29,429 bases of DNA from NCBI GenBank assembly GCA_033762315.1, contig JANRLS010000188.1, forward strand, positions 1 through 29,429, in the 5' to 3' direction. The DNA comes from CAYLLN01 sp033762315 (GTDB taxonomy: Bacteria; Planctomycetota; Planctomycetia; Pirellulales; Pirellulaceae). Positions 24,701-29,429 of the stretch are shown here, piece after piece (positions within the stretch are counted from its first letter, which is position 1; each line of letters starts with the position of its first letter). The position numbers were made by a program, and so were the translations under genes. Below the pieces are notes generated by a model. The model was given only the letters and a program-made list of their open reading frames with translations. It made no database searches and was not told the origin of the DNA.

Positions 24701-27322
24701 AAGGAGCGTTCCTTGCCCGCCATGGGAATGGTCCGCGACGCAACACTCGATCAATTCCGCGTTCCGCAAGGTTCGCTTTTCCTCGAATTGCAATGCGTCC
24801 GTAACCGTTTCAACCGCAATCAGATGTTGCCGCGCGAGCTATACGACTTTTCGAGCGGCCCGGCGGCTCTGGCCTTGGGCAAGGTGTCGTCTAACGGTTG
24901 GCCCGTGTGGCGGCTGGCGATTACCAAACTGGAAGAAGAGGGATCAATGGCTCGGGCACGGCACCCAAATAACATGGTGGATAGCAATCCGGAAACCGCC
25001 TCTTTTGAGGTGACAAGTGCCGCCGATCCGCAGCCACGGACTTCCACTCTGCTTACTCCGGGCATTACTGGGCAGTCCGCCCCAAGCATTGATCGTTTTG
25101 TGTGGTTTACGACACCTGCCAATGCACCCGGTGTCACGGGCGATGCCTTCACGTTGGCCCGCAGTTTCTTCTCCAATGGCAATGCGAATCCGCGTGTTGA
25201 ACCTGGACAGTATGCGATTGTCGGTCCGCGAGCACGTACCTATCTGGGCTCGAAAAAGCCGGCGATGAAGGGTACGTGGGAAGCATTTTCCGAACAATAC
25301 ATCGACATTCCCGGATCTAGCACGAAAGGGATCACGGTCAACGGAATTGGCGGCACGACGATAGATTTCACCACGCCGCCGAATTCGTATACGTTCGCCG
25401 CAGTCCCAATCATCGCAAGCATGTCTCCTGCCGTTCCTTTACTGTCCGCGACAAACGGCGTTGCCTGGACCCAGCCGTGGTCAGTCGGGTTAAACATTAG
25501 CGAACCGCTCCCGGACAAGTACTATAAGATGCCTTCGCTCATGGGGATGGAGACTCCTCCTGATCCGTCGATGACAATTTATGACATATATAATAGTCAA
25601 ACGTCGATGGACGACACCTTGCCCGATGTTCCATTCGACGATGAAGCCAATGGAATAAATACCCCCGTGGCCGAGGCGAAGATGTATCGTTCGGGGACTT
25701 ACCAGGAGGCCGCCTCAGTTTTCCTACAGCGTTTGGCTAATCCCAACTTGCCCCATGATCCAACAGGCAATCCTTATCTGACTGTCGATTGGGCGGCGAT
25801 TGATTTAACCGTGTTTGCTGGCGAGGAAGACATCAGTGACGGGGCGGGTGACGGTGGAAATATCGATCAGTTCGATGCTCCTGGTCGCTTGGTGCTATTC
25901 CGCACCCGCCAACGCGGACAATTGCTGAACAATGACTTTAGCGCTCCACTCGCGAACCATTGGCCGCCAGCGACGCGACTGCATGACCCGACAATTGGCT
26001 CTCCCCAGGTTGATCCGAATTTCTATTTCCCATATTCGCTCGACGGCACGAGCACGCCGCCTGACCACACGTTCCCATTCCTCAATTCGACGGTCGGCAC
26101 GCCGTCCTCGGCGTATTACGGCGAGGCCCAGCCTTTTCAACCGTCGACAAATACCTACTTCTCGCCACCTTGGCTAACGTTCCACAACCGTCCGTTCAGC
26201 AATCCCATGGAATTGCTGAATGTGCCGTCGAGCGCGCCTAGTCGCCTGGGATATGAAACGACGCTATTCGCAGCGGCAGGAAATGGTGTGATGACGCTGC
26301 CGACGAACACTTCGCCGTATGGCGCGGCGTCGAACACTGATCAGGATACATTCGCCAGTTTCCGCGGTCCGTTTCTTTCTCTGCTCAATTTCTTTGCAAC
26401 TACGGAACTTCAGTCAAGTCTTAGCAATCCTCCCACTACAGCGCCCCCGGAGACTCCGGAACTCTATCGCCTGCTCGATTATGTCGAGGTTCCCTCGCCG
26501 TACCTGGGTACCGAGAGGTGGTATAACCCGACAGCTATGACGAGCGCGCCGGGGATCCCTGCTCAATCGGCGAGTAACTTCTATCGCCCCCCCTTTAACA
26601 AGCTCTCGCGATTCCGCGACCCAGGGCGGATCAATATCAATACGATTCTTGATCCGCGCGTTTTCTATGCAGCCGCCGGTGGTGCACCTATTGGCGGGAA
26701 CGACCACACCTTCGCCGACCTGTGGCAAGGGGTATTCCAATCGCGGCAAGGGTATGGCGGTGCCGGTTCGTATTTGGCGATGGACCCGGCATTCCCGACG
26801 CGGTTCGCCAATCCCATCCGCCCGTCGGACACGTCGGACCTGATGCCCAATGTTCCAAACCTGCGGAAACACGGGGTGCAGGCAACGTTGTTGCGCCCCG
26901 ATGCGAACCAGTTGCCGTTGCTGCAAATGTCGGTGGCGAATCACGACGATTGGTCCACGCTTTCGACCGCGCCGAATGCCAAGGCCCTGCCGCGTGATAT
27001 CAGCCGCAATCCTTACTTCCGCTATCAGGCGCTGCAAAAGCTGGGGAGCACGTTTACGACGCACTCCAATTGCTTCGCGGTCTGGATGACGGTCGGCTAT
27101 TTCGAGGTCGAGCCGGTGCCGGGCTATGCGACGATGACCCCACAGTTACGGGCGGCCTGGCCTGATGGCTATGCCCTGGGGGCCGAAATCGGCTCGCAAA
27201 CGGGGGAGGCGGTGCGCCACCGGGCGTTTTTCATCATCGACCGGAGCGTGCCGGTCGGCTTTATTCCCGGCCAGCGGCTGAACGTGCATGACTGCGTCCT
27301 CTTGCGGCGGATGATTGAATAG
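21722..27322 (+). CDS. Giant GspK/PilX-like pseudopilus protein (1866 aa)
   Basis: The 1866-residue protein starts with a basic region and a prepilin-like segment, RRGVILLVVLSLLALFVLIG (21-40). Like GspK and PilX it lacks Glu at +5 (Val28). GspK proteins normally have 300-350 residues. Two segments recall the GspK core: DLDGRINLN (468-476) and DPGRININT (1633-1641). Two Asp/Asn-rich loops, DIDNDADGIKD (429-439) and DVDNDNDVDRVD (849-860), resemble calcium sites. The rest is a very large extracytoplasmic part without recognised domains. The ATG at 21722 follows AAGGGG at about 21706-21711. It is the last gene of the locus, 115 bases behind the PilV-like gene. It may form a large tip of the pseudopilus or be a surface protein carried by it. 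I recall similar long proteins in planctomycete genomes, of unknown function. Confidence 0.8.
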   Translation: MATHRANRRQPRAALAARPPRRGVILLVVLSLLALFVLIGVMYALLASQYYVGSQATIQINRTGDNPEKEFDIVLTQLLADSQSRSAMRFHSLLDDLYGRDFRRGFVSSITPHNNASSPNDNGPQWPNIAAGGQVFGFQVSPGALDSFGNTVSWSNIHDYYVGRVLTFTTGNLAGLSARIVMYDPSPAMPPFASNSPQLYIETVKTKFAYSSAVTPQVNDQFVINGLPFNGAGAGYDSNTQNLDATYTGYDPGSTLGPKSLALLPHINGLDPNYLSPQPHLGGLDESWDAVDYQNMFLALCTPAVGLPVIPSYHRPELVNYWKNNLPTGISDPLDPLGAPASALVPFNPLSNGDVTHRDFLRSFILRPMPWDHPNFSGTNPNFDAAMIRADLQTNYGVNDGSTPTLNQQVAERLLQNLINQGNNPQMWDIDNDADGIKDSIWIDPGLPVVTSPNGKRYKRMVALLIKDLDGRINLNAHGNLAQVPQFDTTGTIPYYGKGNSLFRAETALTGNVGLAQAGQYLPRGIGFGPAEVDFFHLFRASGIGSIDQQFLAYCALLRGRYQSAAETNITTAEPGLQGVRDQFSVIKHHGVPNDYNNQFSWYASPPDVWGRGAIVLDYGGQPLYGNMGLTNEVVDAPYEFSPNGDFYNSDTPYNVAELERMLRINDADAQHLFCRPLQLATAYLNSTPGTLPTNDPAQQLRDCLTTISSDIPTPGTSYPAWARSAMAGRTPTPPTYEQHGSILDLYQAKLENGGVTTSAALAQEMAKIIPWELRQGGKFNINRWLGDGADTVPPAMAGSPDNVPDDPSEAFLDGSGAPIGPTPWGREPAWSLGGLSGIARAEHSNGFDVDNDNDVDRVDRALARQLYARHLFCLAMLFINPNFQPKVHPSEAGTLDGTPQNHNLFVRRLAQWAINAVDFRDADSIMTPFEFDYNPWDGWNVDGQLGSSDDGNTTRGLVWGVETPDLLISESLAFHSKNVKDTKHDDEPANIVKERSLPAMGMVRDATLDQFRVPQGSLFLELQCVRNRFNRNQMLPRELYDFSSGPAALALGKVSSNGWPVWRLAITKLEEEGSMARARHPNNMVDSNPETASFEVTSAADPQPRTSTLLTPGITGQSAPSIDRFVWFTTPANAPGVTGDAFTLARSFFSNGNANPRVEPGQYAIVGPRARTYLGSKKPAMKGTWEAFSEQYIDIPGSSTKGITVNGIGGTTIDFTTPPNSYTFAAVPIIASMSPAVPLLSATNGVAWTQPWSVGLNISEPLPDKYYKMPSLMGMETPPDPSMTIYDIYNSQTSMDDTLPDVPFDDEANGINTPVAEAKMYRSGTYQEAASVFLQRLANPNLPHDPTGNPYLTVDWAAIDLTVFAGEEDISDGAGDGGNIDQFDAPGRLVLFRTRQRGQLLNNDFSAPLANHWPPATRLHDPTIGSPQVDPNFYFPYSLDGTSTPPDHTFPFLNSTVGTPSSAYYGEAQPFQPSTNTYFSPPWLTFHNRPFSNPMELLNVPSSAPSRLGYETTLFAAAGNGVMTLPTNTSPYGAASNTDQDTFASFRGPFLSLLNFFATTELQSSLSNPPTTAPPETPELYRLLDYVEVPSPYLGTERWYNPTAMTSAPGIPAQSASNFYRPPFNKLSRFRDPGRININTILDPRVFYAAAGGAPIGGNDHTFADLWQGVFQSRQGYGGAGSYLAMDPAFPTRFANPIRPSDTSDLMPNVPNLRKHGVQATLLRPDANQLPLLQMSVANHDDWSTLSTAPNAKALPRDISRNPYFRYQALQKLGSTFTTHSNCFAVWMTVGYFEVEPVPGYATMTPQLRAAWPDGYALGAEIGSQTGEAVRHRAFFIIDRSVPVGFIPGQRLNVHDCVLLRRMIE

Positions 27323-27349
27323 GGGGGAGGGCTTGCTTTCTTTCCCCCC
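27322..27349. terminator. Possible hairpin at the end of the secretion locus
   Basis: GGGGGGA (27322-27328) and TCCCCCC (27343-27349) form a perfect 7-bp stem with a 14-base loop, starting at the stop codon of the giant gene. No T tract follows, so termination by this hairpin is uncertain. Confidence 0.3.
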
Positions 27350-27411
27350 CGGCAGGCAATATCATCAAGTCCGTTCCGGCTGCCTCTTCCATTCCCCGCG
27401 GGAGCTGACTG

Positions 27412-28410
27412 ATGAAAACCGCATGCGCCGTTTGGCTGGTTCCGATGCTCGTGGCTGGGCTGGGAAGTCTTTCCCCGCTGTGGGGGCAGGGGGAGTTCAA
27501 GCTACCGGAAGATCCCGCGGCCTGGGTGAACTCTGGCCCGATCAGCCTGAAGACACTCGCCGGCAAGGGAGCGGTGCTGTGGTTTTATGAGGAAGGCTGC
27601 CCGCGCTGTCGTGACAAGTGGCCCGAGATGTATGCCCTGGCCAAGCAATACGAAGGGAAGCCCGTGCTGTTTATCGCGGTGAATTCGGGCAATCCGCGCG
27701 GCGCGGTCGAGCAATATGCGGGCGATGTTGGCCTGCGCTGGCCGACGATTGTCGATCCGACGCGCGATTTCGAGCGGCAGTGCGGCATCGGCGAGATTAG
27801 CCTGCAGAATATCTATCAGGCGGGAATCATCACGCACGACGGCAAGTTCCGCCGCGCGAGCTGGGACGATCTACCCGGCGCGGCCGACAACGCCCTCTCC
27901 GGAGCGAAGTGGAACGTCGATCCCACCGGTATTCCCGCCGCGTTGCAGGGGGCCTGGCTGGCAATTGAGTTCGGCAACCCAGCGGGTGGGGCGGCGGCGG
28001 TGAAAAAGGGGCTGACCTCCACCAAGGCCGACATTAAGGAAGGGGCGACGCGCCTCAACGCCGCCGTGCAGGAGAAAATTCAACTGCTGGTCGATGCCGC
28101 CAAGCTGGCCGAAAAGTCGGGCGATAAGTGGACCGCCTATAAGCAATATCAAACCGCGGCGGTGCAGTACGCCGGCTACGACCTGCCCGCCGACGTCAAA
28201 ACCGCCCAAAAGCAACTTGGCGAAGACGAGGCGGTGAAGAATCAGTTGCTGGCTCAAAAGGCGTTGGAACTAGCGGCGAAGTCGCTCCGCGGACCTTCGG
28301 CCAGCGGCCGCCGCAGCGCGATTGCGAAGCTTAAAAAGCTCATCGAGGACTATCCCGGAACGGACGCCGCCACCGAAGCCGCGAAACTGGTGGAGCAAGC
28401 GGGAGGGTAG
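27412..28410 (+). CDS. Secreted thioredoxin-fold (TlpA-like) protein with CPRC motif
   Basis: The 332-residue protein has a signal peptide (about 1-25, PMLVAGLGSLSPLWGQ). A thioredoxin-like domain follows at about 42-150: VLWFYEEGCPRCRDKWPEM holds the active-site pair C63/C66 with the residues PR between. The later strand GIITHDGKF fits the fold, but the cis-proline usually just before it is not seen (EISLQNIYQAG). The C-terminal half (about 200-332) is helical and Lys/Ala-rich, with an ending LIEDYPGTDAATEAAKLV that recalls TPR-like tails. It may be a periplasmic disulphide or thiol protein, or a non-catalytic relative. The ATG at 27412 follows GGGAG at 27400-27404. A TATCAT at 27360-27365 is a possible -10 box. 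Confidence 0.82.
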   Translation: MKTACAVWLVPMLVAGLGSLSPLWGQGEFKLPEDPAAWVNSGPISLKTLAGKGAVLWFYEEGCPRCRDKWPEMYALAKQYEGKPVLFIAVNSGNPRGAVEQYAGDVGLRWPTIVDPTRDFERQCGIGEISLQNIYQAGIITHDGKFRRASWDDLPGAADNALSGAKWNVDPTGIPAALQGAWLAIEFGNPAGGAAAVKKGLTSTKADIKEGATRLNAAVQEKIQLLVDAAKLAEKSGDKWTAYKQYQTAAVQYAGYDLPADVKTAQKQLGEDEAVKNQLLAQKALELAAKSLRGPSASGRRSAIAKLKKLIEDYPGTDAATEAAKLVEQAGG

Positions 28411-28413
28411 AAT
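28408..28413 (+). promoter_or_regulatory. Candidate -10 box of the DUF58 gene
   Basis: TAGAAT begins exactly with the TAG stop of the thioredoxin-fold gene and lies 27 bases before the DUF58 ATG. No good -35 hexamer is visible. Confidence 0.35.
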
Positions 28414-28440
28414 GGTAGTCACCCTAGCCCCGCGAGAATT

Positions 28441-29334
28441 ATGCCCACCGACACCCTCACGCCGCTTCTTTCGCCGCAGCTGTTGGCTCAACTGGAGCGG
28501 CTGGAACTCGTCAGCCGCAAGGTCTTTCGCGGCCGCATGAAGGGGGAGCGCAAAAGCAAGCGCAAGGGGCAGAGCGTCGAGTTTGCCGACTTTCGGCAGT
28601 ATGTGCCGGGTGATGACCTGCGGTTCATCGACTGGAACCTGTTTGCCCGCCTGGAGCGGCTCTACCTGAAGCTGTTTTTGGAAGAGGAAGACCTGCACTT
28701 TTATGCCCTGATCGACACCAGCACCAGCATGGAGTTTGGCGAGCCGAGCAAGCTGCAATATGCCAAGCAACTGGCCGCCTCGCTGGGGTTCATTGGCCTG
28801 TGCCGGGCCGATCGGGTGAAAATCGAATCACTCGGCACCAAGAGCCGCCAGCCGGGGCCGACGCTGCGCGGCCGGGCCAGCTTGTGGCGGATGCAGGAGT
28901 ATCTGGCGGGCTTGGAAGGGGGCGCGAACGTGAGCCTGGCCGAGGGGGTGAAGAACTTTTGCCTGCGGAACACGGGCAAGGGAATTCTGGTGCTGATCAC
29001 CGATCTGATGGACAAGGAAGGGTACGAAAAGGCGCTGCGGTTTCTCGTCACCCAGCAGATGGACGTGTATGTGCTGCATGTCCTGTCGCCCGAAGAGCTG
29101 GAGCCCGATGTGAAGGGCGACTTAAAGCTGATCGACTGCGAGGACGACGACGTGGCCGAAATCACCGTCAGCCGGCCGCTGCTGGATCGCTACAAGCGAA
29201 CGCTGGCAAGCTTTTTGGACGGGGCTAGGGAATTTTGCACCCGCCGCGGCATGACGTATCTGATGACCAGTACGGAAACGTCGGTCGAAACGCTGGTGGC
29301 GAACTACCTGCGGCGGCGCGGGCTGGTGCGGTGA
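28441..29334 (+). CDS. DUF58 domain protein with von Willebrand A-like fold
   Basis: The 297-residue protein has the DUF58 signature at about 48-85 (FADFRQYVPGDDLRFIDWN followed by ARLERLYLKLF). A von Willebrand A-like domain follows with a metal-site motif DTSTSM at 92-97 and the later strand VLITDLMD. There is no signal peptide or membrane segment. DUF58 proteins usually work with MoxR AAA ATPases and BatA-like VWA membrane proteins, possibly as chaperone-like assembly partners. Neither neighbour is seen: the upstream gene encodes a thioredoxin-fold protein and the downstream one DUF4058. MoxR could lie elsewhere. No Shine-Dalgarno site is clear, and a TAGAAT box 27 bases before the ATG at 28441 suggests a short leader. 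Confidence 0.9.
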   Translation: MPTDTLTPLLSPQLLAQLERLELVSRKVFRGRMKGERKSKRKGQSVEFADFRQYVPGDDLRFIDWNLFARLERLYLKLFLEEEDLHFYALIDTSTSMEFGEPSKLQYAKQLAASLGFIGLCRADRVKIESLGTKSRQPGPTLRGRASLWRMQEYLAGLEGGANVSLAEGVKNFCLRNTGKGILVLITDLMDKEGYEKALRFLVTQQMDVYVLHVLSPEELEPDVKGDLKLIDCEDDDVAEITVSRPLLDRYKRTLASFLDGAREFCTRRGMTYLMTSTETSVETLVANYLRRRGLVR

Positions 29335-29340
29335 TAGAAT
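29335..29340 (+). promoter_or_regulatory. Candidate -10 box of the DUF4058 gene
   Basis: TAGAAT ends 26 bases before the ATG at 29367, and GGGAGA at 29355-29360 serves as the ribosome binding site six bases before it. No strong -35 hexamer is seen. Confidence 0.4.
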
Positions 29341-29366
29341 GGGAATGGCCGACTGGGAGAATCGCC

Positions 29367-29429
29367 ATGCCCATTCATGACTGGACCCGCGTGCCGGATG
29401 GCACGTTCCACGACTTTCACGCCACGTGG
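29367..29429 (+). CDS. DUF4058 family protein (5' part, cut by window end)
   Basis: Only the first 21 residues are inside the window. They begin MPIHDWTRVPDGTFHDFH, which is the highly characteristic N-terminus of DUF4058 proteins, a family abundant in planctomycetes and of unknown function. The start is supported by GGGAGA six bases upstream and the TAGAAT box. The rest lies beyond the window. Confidence 0.8.
   Translation, partial: MPIHDWTRVPDGTFHDFHATW

Overview
The window looks like chromosomal DNA of a planctomycete, most likely of the Pirellulales type (inference). The signs are high GC, weak or absent Shine-Dalgarno sites at many starts, a tandem DUF1080 protein, a compact ECF sigma factor, DUF58 and DUF4058 proteins, and above all a type II secretion/type IV pilus-like locus with two GspE/PilB ATPases, a PilT and very long pseudopilin-like proteins. 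No rRNA, tRNA, CRISPR array, transposase, integrase or phage gene was seen.

Layout. 1-2419 is housekeeping: the end of a xylose-isomerase-like TIM barrel protein, ribosomal protein L33 (54 codons), prmC, and a convergent ribH. 2536-4945 is a likely two-gene operon for a secreted tandem DUF1080 protein and a twin-arginine-type alpha/beta hydrolase. 4966-7616 holds a small conserved-looking hypothetical protein, an ECF sigma factor without a recognisable partner, and a secreted propeller-like protein. 7711-9880 holds a secreted M19 dipeptidase and a divergent membrane-anchored protein of unknown function with a clear terminator. A 48-residue hydrophobic ORF follows at 9989.

The main locus is 10435-27322, all on the + strand: gspE/pilB (1), pilT, gspE/pilB (2), gspF/pilC, three proteins with type III prepilin signals and Glu5, a PilV/GspI-like prepilin, and an 1866-residue GspK/PilX-like protein. 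The two ATPases, the retraction-type ATPase, the inner membrane platform and the pseudopilins could together form the motor and pseudopilus of an envelope-spanning secretion or pilus machine. The secretin, the GspL/M/C or PilM/N/O/P parts and the prepilin peptidase are not in the window. Four junctions of this locus carry related TTTGGATTT/AAGCACCAAA-type repeat elements. One of them is translated and forms the leader peptide of the PilV-like prepilin.

27412-29429 holds a secreted thioredoxin-fold protein with a CPRC motif, a DUF58 protein with a MIDAS-like motif, and the start of a DUF4058 protein cut by the window edge. The strongest candidates for something undescribed are the giant GspK-like protein, the repeat elements at the secretion-locus junctions, and the repeat-derived prepilin leader.
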